Of a DNA stretch of 64,000 bases, positions 28,091 to 37,534 are shown one piece after another. The notes under the pieces were generated by a model that had not been told where the DNA came from, searched no databases, and saw only the letters and a list, made by a program, of their open reading frames with translations. Source of the DNA: Helicovermis profundi (GTDB lineage: Bacteria > Bacillota > Clostridia > Peptostreptococcales > Acidaminobacteraceae); NCBI RefSeq assembly GCF_033097505.1, contig NZ_AP028654.1:140001-204000 (forward strand). Reading direction: 5' to 3'. Every line of letters begins with the position of its first letter. Within the stretch, counting starts at the first letter, position 1. Position numbers and translations under genes: made by a program.

Positions 28091-28223
28091 AAATGAATTT
28101 CTTGGATTCAGAGGGAGTTTTTACTCCCACTGAATCTTAGAAAACATAATCCAGGGCCTTTTTAGAGTTCTAATACCCCCACTTTTTAAGAAGTGGGGGT
28201 ATTAGAACTCTAAGGCATTGGAT
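28091..28223. repeat. Structured dispersed element, copy 1 (long form)
   Basis: This 133-bp element begins AAATGAATTTCTT and ends GGCATTGGAT. It contains a first hairpin, GATTCAG-AGGGAG paired with CTCCCA-CTGAATC, a conserved core CATAATCCAGGGCC, and a second near-perfect hairpin (TAGAGTTCTAATACCCCC with its complement). Copies at 30356, 37311 and 37535 share the ends and the core. The copies at 37311 and 37535 have a different first stem that still pairs. No coding potential was seen. Confidence 0.8.
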
Positions 28224-28297
28224 AAAATAAAATATGTAAGTGAAGTAACAGCACTAGGAGTTTTATACTAAAAATACATAAAAAATCCAATTTTATA

Positions 28298-28325
28298 TTG
28301 ACAAAAATTATACAAATGTTAATAT
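28298..28325 (+). promoter_or_regulatory. Probable sigma-A type promoter
   Basis: TTGACA (28298-28303), a 16-bp spacer and TAATAT (28320-28325) lie about 100 bp before the small membrane protein gene. Confidence 0.55.
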
Positions 28326-28423
28326 ATAGTATAGGTAATGCAATTAATTGTGGTTATTTTGACGAAAATTAAATTAGGAAATATATTTTTATGTAATTTT
28401 TAATTGTTTAGGGAGTGTTAACT

Positions 28424-28807
28424 TTGAGTGAAAAAAAGGTTATTATTTTAAAAATGCTAACAGTATTAAATATTGTTTTAGTTTTGCTAATTTTGATTTT
28501 AAAATTTTTGAAAAATAATATAGTATTTTTAGATCCAATAATAATGGCAAACATAGCAACTGTTTTATTAATGACAATATTAATGTATACAAGTGCTAAA
28601 AGAATTGCTAAACAAGTAAATACAATCTGGGGTTTTGCTTTTATATCGTGTATTTCTATTTTAGAATTTTTAAGTACTTATTTCGTAGTTGATAAAAAAG
28701 TAGAAACAATTTTTTATGCAATTTTATTAGTTTTATTTATTATGTTTTCAATTTCAACTTATAAGGAAAACAAGAAGCAAAAACTTTTGAATAAAAATAA
28801 TAAATGA
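28424..28807 (+). CDS. Small four-helix membrane protein, unknown
   Basis: This protein of about 127 residues starts at TTG 28424, 7 nt after AGGGAG; GTG 28415 is an in-frame alternative overlapping that site. Four hydrophobic helices fill the chain (about 8-28, 38-58, 68-88 and 95-115), and it ends in a Lys/Asn-rich cytoplasmic tail. No family was recognised. It has its own promoter (28298) and terminator (28834), so it is likely a real single-gene unit. Confidence 0.65.
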   Translation: MSEKKVIILKMLTVLNIVLVLLILILKFLKNNIVFLDPIIMANIATVLLMTILMYTSAKRIAKQVNTIWGFAFISCISILEFLSTYFVVDKKVETIFYAILLVLFIMFSISTYKENKKQKLLNKNNK

Positions 28808-28833
28808 TATTTTGGAGAAAACATCATAAATGA

Positions 28834-28882
28834 AAAAAAGTGACAATCAATATTATTTAGTAATATTGATTGTCACTTTTTT
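28834..28882 (+). terminator. Intrinsic terminator
   Basis: AAAAAGTGACAATCAATATTA is a perfect match, as an inverted repeat, to TAATATTGATTGTCACTTTTT across a short loop, ending in six T. Confidence 0.88.
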
Positions 28883-29026
28883 AGCTTATAAATGTTTTAA
28901 TATAAGCTCTTTCATATTAGATAAGGTCTTACTTTAAAATCAGTAAAAAAAATATGATATAATAAATATTGTATGTAGTTTTTATTATACTTAGTTCTTA
29001 CTATTATAATCTGCTAGAGGTGTTAA

Positions 29027-30271
29027 ATGCAAAACGATTATGAATTAATAAAAAAAGACAAATTAATATGGAAATTTTCTTTTTATGGACTATTAAAAAA
29101 TCTAAAATTTTTTGAACCATATTTAATTATATTTTTACTAGGTTTAAATTATTCGCTTTTTACTATTGGTTTATTGTACTCTGTACGTGAAATAATAACA
29201 TACATTTTCGAAATTCCATCTGGAATTATTGCTGATAATTATGGTAAGAAAAAAGAATTAATGATATGTTTTGTTTTTTATATTATTTCATTTATTTTAT
29301 TCTTTATAGGAAGCAATATATATATTGTTGCATCTGCTTTTATATTTTACGGACTTGGTGAAGCTTTTAGATCAGGAACACATAAGGCAATGATTTACTC
29401 ATACCTTGAAAGAAAAGATTGGTTTCACCATAAAACATATGTTTATGGAAGAACCAGATCTTTTTCTTTACTAGGTTCTTCTTTATCAGCATTTGTGTCT
29501 ATTATATTTGTTTTTAATATTCCTTCTTTAAGGTGGATATTTTTAATATGTATTTTACCATATATTGCAGATTTCTTTCTTATTTTTTCCTATCCAAATT
29601 ATTTAAATGAAAAAGTTAAAAATGAATTTAATTTAAGTGATTTTTTTAAAGAGAGTGCAGGCAGTATTAAAAGCATATTCAAAAATAATAAGCTTAGAGT
29701 TATTCTTATAAGTTCTTCTTTTTATGATGCAATTTTTAAATCAATTAAAGATTATATTCAGCCGATTCTTAAAGTTATAATTATTGGTTCATTTATTACT
29801 AGTGATATAAATATAAAAGATGCAAAACTTAAAATTTATCTTGGAATAATATATGGTATATTTTATATAGTTAGCTCATTTGCATCAAAAAATGTTTATA
29901 GAATTACTAATAAAATAAATTCAACTAGACTAATGGAATTATCATTTGATTTAATGGGTATCTTAAGTTTAATAATATTTTTTGGAATGAAAATGAATTC
30001 ACTATTATTTGTAGTAGCTGTTTTTTTTATTCTTTATGTTTTAAAAGATTCGAGAAGACCAATTTTTGTCGATGTTTGTGGTGACAATATGAAAAAAACG
30101 GAAAGAGCAACAGTTCTTTCTATTGATAGTCAAATTAAATCACTATTTGTAATTATTCTAGCGCCGCTATTTGGTTTTATAGCAGATAATTATTCAATTA
30201 ATATATTGTTTTTAATTATTGGCATATTTATTTTAGTATTTAATAGGTTTTTAAAAATTGATAAAAGATGA
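29027..30271 (+). CDS. MFS transporter
   Basis: This 414-residue protein has about 11-12 helices and the MFS loop 2-3 motif GIIADNYGKKKE. A second related loop, GFIADNYS, lies near the C-terminus, consistent with the two pseudo-symmetric halves. AGAGGTG precedes the ATG. It stands alone, followed by 269 bp holding a dispersed structured element and then mntA. The substrate is unknown; the sequence resembles the tetracycline/macrolide-like efflux branch only loosely. Confidence 0.85.
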   Translation: MQNDYELIKKDKLIWKFSFYGLLKNLKFFEPYLIIFLLGLNYSLFTIGLLYSVREIITYIFEIPSGIIADNYGKKKELMICFVFYIISFILFFIGSNIYIVASAFIFYGLGEAFRSGTHKAMIYSYLERKDWFHHKTYVYGRTRSFSLLGSSLSAFVSIIFVFNIPSLRWIFLICILPYIADFFLIFSYPNYLNEKVKNEFNLSDFFKESAGSIKSIFKNNKLRVILISSSFYDAIFKSIKDYIQPILKVIIIGSFITSDINIKDAKLKIYLGIIYGIFYIVSSFASKNVYRITNKINSTRLMELSFDLMGILSLIIFFGMKMNSLLFVVAVFFILYVLKDSRRPIFVDVCGDNMKKTERATVLSIDSQIKSLFVIILAPLFGFIADNYSINILFLIIGIFILVFNRFLKIDKR

Positions 30272-30355
30272 GTTTTGATTTCAGAGAAGGTTTATGACTT
30301 CAAAGGAAGGTATTAGTTTAGCTGAAGTTTAGAAAAATAGTATAGGTCATCAGAT

Positions 30356-30489
30356 AAATGAATTTCTTGGATTCAGAGGGAGTTTTTACTCCCACTGAAT
30401 CTTAGAAAACATAATCCAGGGCCTTTTTAGAGTTCTTTATCCCCCACTTTTTTAAAAAGTGGGTGTATTAGAACTCTAAGGCATCGGAT
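30356..30489. repeat. Structured dispersed element, copy 2 (long form)
   Basis: This 134-bp copy is nearly identical to copy 1 in its ends, first hairpin and core. Its second hairpin has drifted (TTCTTTATCCCCC against GGGTGTATTAGAA). It is inserted after TCAGAT and before AAATAAAA, the same context as copy 1, 51 bp upstream of mntA. Confidence 0.8.
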
Positions 30490-30540
30490 AAATAAAATAT
30501 ATAAACTGTGTGCTATAATAACTCAGAAGGAGTTTTGATT

Positions 30541-30945
30541 ATGGATAAACATATAGAAAAAATTATCATTGAATATTTAGTTGGAAAAATTAATCCAAGA
30601 TTAATTATGATATTTGGTTCATTTGCTAAAGGTAATTTTAATGATTATAGTGATATTGATATCGGCTACTTATCAAGTGAGAAACTAGATAAATATGAAG
30701 AATTTTTGATTAAGGAAGAATTAGCTAATATACTTTCTCGTGATATAGATTTGATTAATATTAATACGGCGTCTACTGTGTTCAAAATGCAAATCTTTTC
30801 TTCTGGCAAAAAAATTTATACAGATAATACAAATTTTGTAGATGAATTTATTATTAGAGCATATAAAGACTATTGCTTACTTAATGAGGAAAGACAAATT
30901 ATACTTGATAAAATCAAAGAAAAAGGTGAGATATATGGCAAATGA
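30541..30945 (+). CDS. mntA: MntA-type nucleotidyltransferase antitoxin
   Basis: The protein has 134 residues from ATG 30541, with AGAAGGAG upstream; the frame is open further upstream without a ribosome site. It carries the minimal nucleotidyltransferase motif GSFAKGNFNDYSDIDIGY (GSx10DxD). In MntA/HepT modules this enzyme AMPylates the HEPN toxin next to its HxY motif and so neutralises it. The toxin gene overlaps by 11 bp, the classical arrangement. It probably contributes to plasmid or island stability or to phage defence. Confidence 0.92.
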   Translation: MDKHIEKIIIEYLVGKINPRLIMIFGSFAKGNFNDYSDIDIGYLSSEKLDKYEEFLIKEELANILSRDIDLININTASTVFKMQIFSSGKKIYTDNTNFVDEFIIRAYKDYCLLNEERQIILDKIKEKGEIYGK

Positions 30946-31345
30946 CGTTATTTATAACAAAGTATCTATAATTGAAAAATGTATTGATAGAATAAATGAA
31001 GAGTATTTAGGAAATCCTGATAATCTAGAAAATTTTACAAAACAAGATTCAATTATTTTGAATATACAAAGAGCATCAGAGGCGGCAATAGATTTGGCTA
31101 TGCATATTATTTCTGAAAATTCACTAGGTATTCCGCAAAATAGTAGAGATGGTTTTGAAATATTATATAAGAACGAATTTATTGATTTAAAGCTTTGTAC
31201 CAAATTAAAAGCTATGGTTGGTTTTAGAAATATAGCGGTGCATGATTATCAAGAAATAAATATTGAAATTATTGAGAAAATAATTGATAAACATATATAT
31301 GATATAAAAGAATTTAGTAAAGTTTGTTTAAAATTAATAAAGTAA
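30935..31345 (+). CDS. hepT: HepT-type HEPN ribonuclease toxin
   Basis: The protein has 136 residues from ATG 30935 inside the end of mntA. It is all-helical with the HEPN RNase signature FRNIAVHDYQ (RX4HXY), the active site and AMPylation region of HepT. The overlap ensures coupled translation with its antitoxin. GAAAAAGGTGAG precedes the start. The frame extends upstream to 30842, but that would overlap mntA deeply and lacks a ribosome site. Confidence 0.92.
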   Translation: MANDVIYNKVSIIEKCIDRINEEYLGNPDNLENFTKQDSIILNIQRASEAAIDLAMHIISENSLGIPQNSRDGFEILYKNEFIDLKLCTKLKAMVGFRNIAVHDYQEINIEIIEKIIDKHIYDIKEFSKVCLKLIK

Positions 31346-31363
31346 AAAAGGATTAGGTGAAAA

Positions 31364-32632
31364 ATGAGTGGTGTTAAAGGCAGTGGCTGTCAAATTATTG
31401 AGCCAGTTTGTGAGAGAAAAGATTTAAAAGAAATTGAAAGAAGTATAATAAAGAAACATAGAAAAATGATATGGTCTAAATTTATTAAGGGGATTAAAGA
31501 ATATAAGCTAATAGAAGAGGGCGATAAAATTGCTGTTGCAATTTCGGGTGGAAAAGATAGTTTAATTATGGCAAAATTACTTCAAGAACTTCAAAATCAC
31601 GGTAAATTTAAATTTGATCTTGAATTTATTGCAATGGATCCAGGATTTCATCAAGTAAATAAAGATATGTTAATAGATAATTGTAAACACTTGAATATTC
31701 CAGTTCATATTTTTGAATCGGGTATTTTTAGAATAGTCGATAATATTGCAAAAGACTATCCTTGTTATATGTGTGCAAAAATGAGACGTGGTGCTCTTTA
31801 CAATAAAGCAACTGAACTTGGCTGTAATAAACTTGCACTTGGACATCATTTTGATGATGTTATTGAAACTACAATGCTTAATGTACTTTATGGTGGAACT
31901 TTTAAAACAATGTTACCTAAATTAAAATCGGATAATTTTGATTCTCTAGAACTTATTAGACCTATGTTTATGATTAGAGAAGAAGATATTATTAAATTTA
32001 CTAAATATAATGGTCTAGTCACTATGAACTGTGGTTGCGTTGTTGCAGCAGGAAAGACTTCAAGTAAAAGAAAAGAAATTAAGGATTTAATTAAAACATT
32101 GAAGCTAACTTTTAAAGATGTTGATAAATCAATATTTCAATCGGCCAATAATGTTCAGTTAGATGCAATTATTGGTTGGAAAAAAGATATGGAAAAACAT
32201 TCTTACTTAGATTATTATAATGATAAAGATATAAAACCACATCATATTTGCATTCAAACTAATGATTATGAAAAATCATTAGAGTTTTATACAAATATTC
32301 TTGGTTTTGAATTATTTAAAGAAACTAAAGATTTTCATAATAGAAGATACAATTCATGGCTTAAATTAGATGAATTTAATATAGAACTGCAAACTTCTAA
32401 AAATGATGATGAACTAACACCGTGGAACAAAAGTATTTCTGGAATAGCTCATATTTGTTTTAGAGTAAAAGATATAGAAAAAACATATAGTGAGATAAAA
32501 GAAAAAGGTTTTACAAATTTTAAAGCTAAAAACAATCAAGATGTATATGCGGTTAATGATAAAAAACTAATGAAAATAGTGGCGCCAGAAGGAACTATTA
32601 TTGAATTTAGAGATAGTGAGATTGACAAGTAA
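31364..32632 (+). CDS. TtcA-like tRNA thiolation protein fused to a VOC (glyoxalase-fold) domain
   Basis: The protein has 422 residues. Residues 1-280 are an adenine nucleotide alpha-hydrolase: PP-loop AVAISGGKDSLI near 60, CYMC near 137-140 and NCGC near 225, the cysteines that in TtcA bind a [4Fe-4S] cluster, with GHHFDDVIET between them. Residues about 290-420 form a complete VOC module (PHHICIQTNDYEKSLEFYTN, GIAHICFRVKD, PEGTIIEFRD). TtcA makes 2-thiocytidine in tRNA. The VOC partner is unusual and continuous in frame. The gene starts 18 bp after hepT with AGGTG upstream and ends at a terminator, so it may be co-transcribed with the toxin pair. Confidence 0.85.
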   Translation: MSGVKGSGCQIIEPVCERKDLKEIERSIIKKHRKMIWSKFIKGIKEYKLIEEGDKIAVAISGGKDSLIMAKLLQELQNHGKFKFDLEFIAMDPGFHQVNKDMLIDNCKHLNIPVHIFESGIFRIVDNIAKDYPCYMCAKMRRGALYNKATELGCNKLALGHHFDDVIETTMLNVLYGGTFKTMLPKLKSDNFDSLELIRPMFMIREEDIIKFTKYNGLVTMNCGCVVAAGKTSSKRKEIKDLIKTLKLTFKDVDKSIFQSANNVQLDAIIGWKKDMEKHSYLDYYNDKDIKPHHICIQTNDYEKSLEFYTNILGFELFKETKDFHNRRYNSWLKLDEFNIELQTSKNDDELTPWNKSISGIAHICFRVKDIEKTYSEIKEKGFTNFKAKNNQDVYAVNDKKLMKIVAPEGTIIEFRDSEIDK

Positions 32633-32668
32633 TAAAAGAATAAGTAGTTGAAAAACAAAATAATTAGT

Positions 32669-32707
32669 GAAAAAAAGTATGAATTATTAAAGATTCATAC
32701 TTTTTTT
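32669..32707 (+). terminator. Intrinsic terminator
   Basis: AAAAAAAGTATGAAT pairs with ATTCATACTTTTTTT across a short loop, 37 bp after the TtcA-VOC gene. Confidence 0.85.
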
Positions 32708-32860
32708 ACGTAATAAAAAAATAGGAGTAGTAAGTATAAGACAATATATTACATGTATATTACAGTTTACAATTTATTAACAATTGTCCATAAAAAAATG
32801 TTATTATGGATTTGTCGTTTGGTGATGGACAAAACAAATAAATCAAAAAGGAGGATAATA

Positions 32861-34636
32861 ATGAACTTACTAAAAAAAGCATACGTATACACAGAAAATT
32901 ACAGAAATAATCTTATAATTTCATATTTTGCAGTCATCTTTTCAACAATTTTTTACTTATTGATATCTCAAGTTATTAGAATTTCTATAGATATATTGTC
33001 CCATAATATAGAAGCTAAAAACGGTATTATAACCTCTTTTCTGAGGCAAATAATAAATAGAGAAAACTTTTTAGAATCACTTCTGATATCTAGTGTACTT
33101 ATTGTTACATTAACTATTATCAGAGGTGTTTTTACTTTTTTGAGATCTATTCATTCAAATGTAGCTGCAGAAGGTATTGCAAAATCATTAAGAGATAAGT
33201 TATATGGTCATATTTCAAAATTAAATTATGAATATCATATTAAAGCTTCAACTGGTGACACAATTCAAAGGTGCACTTCTGATATAAATACGGTAAGACG
33301 GTTCTTGGCTTTACAGTCAACAGAATTATTTAACTCTATATTTATGTTTATACTAGTTGTAATATTAATGTTTAATATGAACGTAAAAATGACATTTATA
33401 GGTATTGTTTTAATGCCAATTATAGTTATTTATTCTTATTACTTTTCTAAAAAAGTTCATTTTTTATTTACAGAAGTAGATGAAAGTGAAGCTAATTTAT
33501 CAACTGCATTAGAGGAGAATATAAGTGGCGTTAGAGTTGTTAGAGCCTTTGGTATGCAGGCCTATGAAATTGAAAAATTTGATTTGAAAAATAAGGACTT
33601 AAAGGAAAAAATTTTTAAATTAATAAATTATATAGGAAATTATTGGTCTATTTCTAGCTTAATAGCTTTAACGCAAAATGCTGTTGTTTTAATATTTGGT
33701 GCATTTATGGTTGTAGATGGTAAATTAACTTTAGGAACTTTAGTTGCCTTTACTTTACTAGTTAATCAAATGCTATTTCCAATAAGGCAAGTAGGAAGAA
33801 TCTTAGGTGATATGTCAAAAGCAAAGGTTTCAATAGGTAGGATAGAAGAAATACTTGATGAAGAGGCCGAGAATTATGATGAGGGAATCACAGATCATGA
33901 ATTTAAAGGTTATATAGAATTTAAGAATGTAAATTTTTCATATGATAAAAGACCAATACTAAAAAATATTTCTTTTACCATAAAGCCTAATGAAAAAATA
34001 GCTATACTTGGAACCACAGGTTCAGGAAAGTCAACTCTTATGTATCTTTTAACTAGACTTTATAGTAATTACACTGGCACAATAACCTTAGATGGTATAG
34101 ATATTAAAAAATTTAATAAACACTATATTAGAAAGAATATAGGATTAATTTTGCAAGAACCTTTCTTATTTGCTAAAACGATTCAAGAAAATATTTCAGT
34201 AGCTAGACCAGATGCAGACTTTAAAGAAATAGAACTTGCAGCAGATATTTCAAGCGTACACTCTGGAATATTAGAATTTGATAAAGGCTATGAAACACTA
34301 GTTGGTGAAAAAGGTGTGTCGCTTTCAGGCGGACAAAAACAAAGAATTTCTATAGCTAGAAAAGTTCTAACTGATGCAAAAGTAATTATTTTTGATGATT
34401 CACTAAGTGCTGTTGATATTGAAACGGATATGAATATAAGAAATAACCTTAAAAATTTTAAAAAAGACGCTACTACTATTTTAATTTCACATAGAATTTC
34501 AACATTAAAAGAAGCTGATAAGATATTAGTTCTTGAAAATGGCGAAATTACTGCTATGGGAGATCATAATGATTTATTAAAAATTTCATCACTATATAAA
34601 AAAATAAACGACATACAGAAAAATCAATCAGCATAA
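32861..34636 (+). CDS. ABC exporter half-transporter (subunit A of a heterodimer)
   Basis: The protein has 591 residues from ATG 32861 with AAAGGAGG upstream; the frame runs upstream to 32753 without a ribosome site. Six membrane helices occupy about 15-310, then an ATPase domain with Walker A GTTGSGKST, Q-loop ILQEPFLF, signature LSGGQKQR and H-loop SHRIS. The residue after Walker B (IIFDDSLS) is Asp rather than the catalytic Glu, so this is the degenerate-site partner, as in BmrC/TM287-type heterodimers. Its partner starts 28 bp downstream. The likely role is drug or lipid export. Confidence 0.92.
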   Translation: MNLLKKAYVYTENYRNNLIISYFAVIFSTIFYLLISQVIRISIDILSHNIEAKNGIITSFLRQIINRENFLESLLISSVLIVTLTIIRGVFTFLRSIHSNVAAEGIAKSLRDKLYGHISKLNYEYHIKASTGDTIQRCTSDINTVRRFLALQSTELFNSIFMFILVVILMFNMNVKMTFIGIVLMPIIVIYSYYFSKKVHFLFTEVDESEANLSTALEENISGVRVVRAFGMQAYEIEKFDLKNKDLKEKIFKLINYIGNYWSISSLIALTQNAVVLIFGAFMVVDGKLTLGTLVAFTLLVNQMLFPIRQVGRILGDMSKAKVSIGRIEEILDEEAENYDEGITDHEFKGYIEFKNVNFSYDKRPILKNISFTIKPNEKIAILGTTGSGKSTLMYLLTRLYSNYTGTITLDGIDIKKFNKHYIRKNIGLILQEPFLFAKTIQENISVARPDADFKEIELAADISSVHSGILEFDKGYETLVGEKGVSLSGGQKQRISIARKVLTDAKVIIFDDSLSAVDIETDMNIRNNLKNFKKDATTILISHRISTLKEADKILVLENGEITAMGDHNDLLKISSLYKKINDIQKNQSA

Positions 34637-34664
34637 TATTTAAAGAAAAATAAAGGAGGTTTTT

Positions 34665-36482
34665 ATGTCTAATAAAAGCTCTAATACAAAAAAATCAAAA
34701 AATACTTGGAAAAATATATTTAAATTTTTATCCCCATTTTATAAAAATTTTATATTTTTAATGTTATTAATGAGTTCAATGGCATTTATAGAAGCTAAAT
34801 TTCCATTAATGACTCGAAGACTAATTGATGATTATATAGAAACAAAAGATTTATCTAATATAAATATGTATATATTAGGATACAGTGTACTTATATTTTT
34901 AAGTACAATAGTTACAAAACTATTTTTTATGGTAAGTGGGCGCCTTGAAGTTGAAACTTCCTACTTATTTAGGCATAAAGGATTTGAAAAACTTCAAAAG
35001 CTATCATTTTCTTACTATGATAAAACAGCATTAGGATGGATTATGTCGAGAATAACATCCGATGTAAATAGAATATCTGAAACTATATCATGGGGACTTT
35101 TGGATTTATTTTGGGGAGCTTTTATGATGATAATTATTACTTTTAATATGTTTAGAATAAATGTTAAATTATCACTATTAACTCTATCAGTAGTTCCACT
35201 GCTTGTTATATCAAGTTTATATTTTCAAAGAAAAATGATAAAAACTTCTAGAAATGTGAGAAAAATTAATTCACAAATTACAGCTGCATATAGTGAAGGC
35301 ATTAATGGTGCAATAACTTCAAAAACGTTGGTTTTAGAAGAATACAATCTAAATGCATTTAAAATATTAACAAGAAATATGAAAAACAAATCTATAAATT
35401 CTGCCATGCTTTCAGCCATATATTTGCCTATAGTATTAACACTTTCAAGCCTAGGAATGGCATTTGCATTATATTACGGTGGATATAGTGTTTCTAAAAA
35501 TATAATTTCAATAGGAACGATTGTACTTTTTATAAATTATTCAGTACTGTTTTTTGAACCTGTTAGAGAAATAGCTAGAGTATTTGCGGAATTACAAGTG
35601 GCTACGGCGTCCGCTGAAAGAATTTTAGAACTTATAAATGAACCGCTTGAAATAAAAGATACAAAAAACATAATAGATATTTATGGTGATAATTTTAATC
35701 CCAAAAAAGAAAATTGGGAAAAAATTAAAGGCGATATTGAATTTGAAAATGTTAGTTTTTATTATAATAAAGAAGAAAGCATACTAGAAAATTTTAATTT
35801 AAAAATTAAAAGCGGTCAAAAAATAGCTTTAGTTGGAGAAACTGGATCTGGAAAAAGCACAATAGTAAACTTAGCATGTAGGTTCTATGAACCAACTAAA
35901 GGAAAGGTACTAATTGATGATGTTGATTATAAGAAAAGAAGTCAACTTTGGCTTCATTCAAATATAGGTTATGTACTGCAAACACCACATCTATTTAGTG
36001 GAACAATTAGAGAAAATATAAGGTATGGTAATTTAAATGCTAGTGAAGATGAAATGATAAATGCAGCAAAACTAGCTAATGCATATAATTTTATTCAGAA
36101 ATTAGAGAAAAAATGGGATACAGAAGTAGGAGAGGGTGGAAATCTACTCTCAACGGGTGAAAAACAACTTATATCGTTTGCTAGAGCGATAATAGCAAAC
36201 CCTAAAATTTTCATTTTAGATGAAGCTACTTCATCAATAGATGCTGAAACTGAAGAGATTATACAAAATGCTATACAAAAAATACTAAAAGGAAGAACCA
36301 GCTTTATAGTTGCACATAGATTATCGACAATAAAAAATGCAGATAGAATATTAGTTCTTAAAAAAGGAAAAGTTATAGAAGATGGAACACACACAGAGCT
36401 AATGGACTACAAAGGTCATTATTATAATCTATATACTAATCAATTTATAGAAGAAAAGAGAAGTATAGTTTTATCAAGTTAG
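34665..36482 (+). CDS. ABC exporter half-transporter (subunit B of a heterodimer)
   Basis: The protein has 605 residues, with six helices in about 20-320 and an ATPase domain with Walker A GETGSGKST, Walker B IFILDEATSS (catalytic Glu present) and H-loop AHRLST. The signature reads LSTGEKQLI instead of LSGGQ, so the two composite ATP sites of the pair are asymmetric in the way seen in BmrCD-like exporters. AAAGGAGG precedes the ATG. The gene ends where a gene-poor, decayed region begins. Confidence 0.92.
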   Translation: MSNKSSNTKKSKNTWKNIFKFLSPFYKNFIFLMLLMSSMAFIEAKFPLMTRRLIDDYIETKDLSNINMYILGYSVLIFLSTIVTKLFFMVSGRLEVETSYLFRHKGFEKLQKLSFSYYDKTALGWIMSRITSDVNRISETISWGLLDLFWGAFMMIIITFNMFRINVKLSLLTLSVVPLLVISSLYFQRKMIKTSRNVRKINSQITAAYSEGINGAITSKTLVLEEYNLNAFKILTRNMKNKSINSAMLSAIYLPIVLTLSSLGMAFALYYGGYSVSKNIISIGTIVLFINYSVLFFEPVREIARVFAELQVATASAERILELINEPLEIKDTKNIIDIYGDNFNPKKENWEKIKGDIEFENVSFYYNKEESILENFNLKIKSGQKIALVGETGSGKSTIVNLACRFYEPTKGKVLIDDVDYKKRSQLWLHSNIGYVLQTPHLFSGTIRENIRYGNLNASEDEMINAAKLANAYNFIQKLEKKWDTEVGEGGNLLSTGEKQLISFARAIIANPKIFILDEATSSIDAETEEIIQNAIQKILKGRTSFIVAHRLSTIKNADRILVLKKGKVIEDGTHTELMDYKGHYYNLYTNQFIEEKRSIVLSS

Positions 36483-36820
36483 GTGAAGGTGTAAATGGGT
36501 GTACGACATTTTAAGATCCTATGGTATGACATGTTCCAATCATTCTAATACAAGGCGAAGAATCTAATAATTCAACTCTAAGATTATTTGCTGGTTCCTT
36601 TAAAAATATTAAGGTAGTAGCTACTGCGCCTGATTCATGGGAAGTAGATAAGACTAGTAACCTTGATAGTTAAAGAAGTTTCATACTTGGAATTCTTTTT
36701 TAGTGAAAGATAGCTATTCTAAAGAAATAAAAGTGTAAAATCCAACTTTGTTTTGTTTAAACAAAATAAAGTTGGATTAATAGAAAATATTTTGTTAATA
36801 TAGAATACATATCTTCATCC
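36483..36820. other. Gene-poor stretch with coding remnant and a 40-bp palindrome
   Basis: No intact gene is seen. A plus-strand frame near 36535-36675 reads IILIQGEESNNSTLRLFAG and ends in a stop, looking like the tail of a decayed gene I cannot identify. At 36739-36778, AATCCAACTTT followed by TTTTGTTTAAACAAAA and AAAGTTGGATT forms an almost perfect 40-bp palindrome with one G-T wobble. It could be a strong transcription barrier or the end of a lost mobile element. Confidence 0.45.
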
Positions 36821-37246
36821 TTGATAATGAATAAGGCGCTTAGATATGATATAAGAGGAAAGAGAATACTAACAAGGTCAGACAAATATTATTTAACTGA
36901 TCTTGGTCTTGCAAAAATTAATAATACAGGCTTTAAAACCGAGATAGGTTCTTTAATCGAAAATGTAATCTATAATGAATTGATTCATAGGGGATATGAA
37001 GTTTATGTTGGGAAAACAGTAAAAAGTGAAATAGATTTTATTGTTATGGATGGTGATAAACGAAGCTATTATCAAGTTGCTTACTTATTAGCTGACCAAG
37101 AAGTTATAAAGCGTGAATTTGGTGCATTTGACAGCGTAGATGATAATTACCCTAAGTTTGTTCTGTCGATGGATAAATATGATTTTTCAAGAGATGGAAT
37201 TATACACAAGAATATCATTGATTTTTTACTTGATAGTGATAAATAA
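36821..37246 (+). pseudogene. C-terminal fragment of a DUF4143 AAA-type ATPase
   Basis: The 141-codon frame reads YYLTDLGLAKINN, then GSLIENVIYNELIHRGYEV and KSEIDFIVMDGDKRSYYQVA, the C-terminal DUF4143 nuclease-like domain of the ATPase family also present intact at 52543-53850. The N-terminal ATPase domain is absent and no ribosome site precedes it, so this is probably a remnant. It abuts the tandem repeat array, which may have formed during the same rearrangement. Confidence 0.75.
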
Positions 37247-37310
37247 ATATAAGCAGTGCACGCCTGTCTAATCTTCGATTAGCCTAGCCTGGGGGCTTTT
37301 AGCCCTATAT

Positions 37311-37391
37311 AAATGAATTTCTTAGCTTCTGTGAGTGAACTGTTCTCACGGAAGGTTAGAAAACATAATCCAGGGCCGTTAGGCATCGGAT
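37311..37391. repeat. Structured dispersed element, copy 3 (short form, inside tandem unit 1)
   Basis: This 81-bp copy runs from AAATGAATTTCTTAG to GGCATCGGAT, with the stem CTTCTGTGAG/CTCACGGAAG and the core CATAATCCAGGGCC. The second hairpin is reduced to GGCC-GTTA-GGC. Units 3-6 of the array have CCTATAT directly joined to AAAAAAATGC at this position, so the empty site is visible in the same array. Confidence 0.82.
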
Positions 37392-37534
37392 AAAAAAATG
37401 CAAATAACGTCTCTTTTAAGCCTTTGGCTTAAGAGTCGTTATAAATTAATGGTTTAATTTTATGAAAAAATATAAGCAGTGCACGACGCGCCTAATCTTC
37501 GATTAGCCTAGCCTGAGGGCTTTTAGCCCTATAT

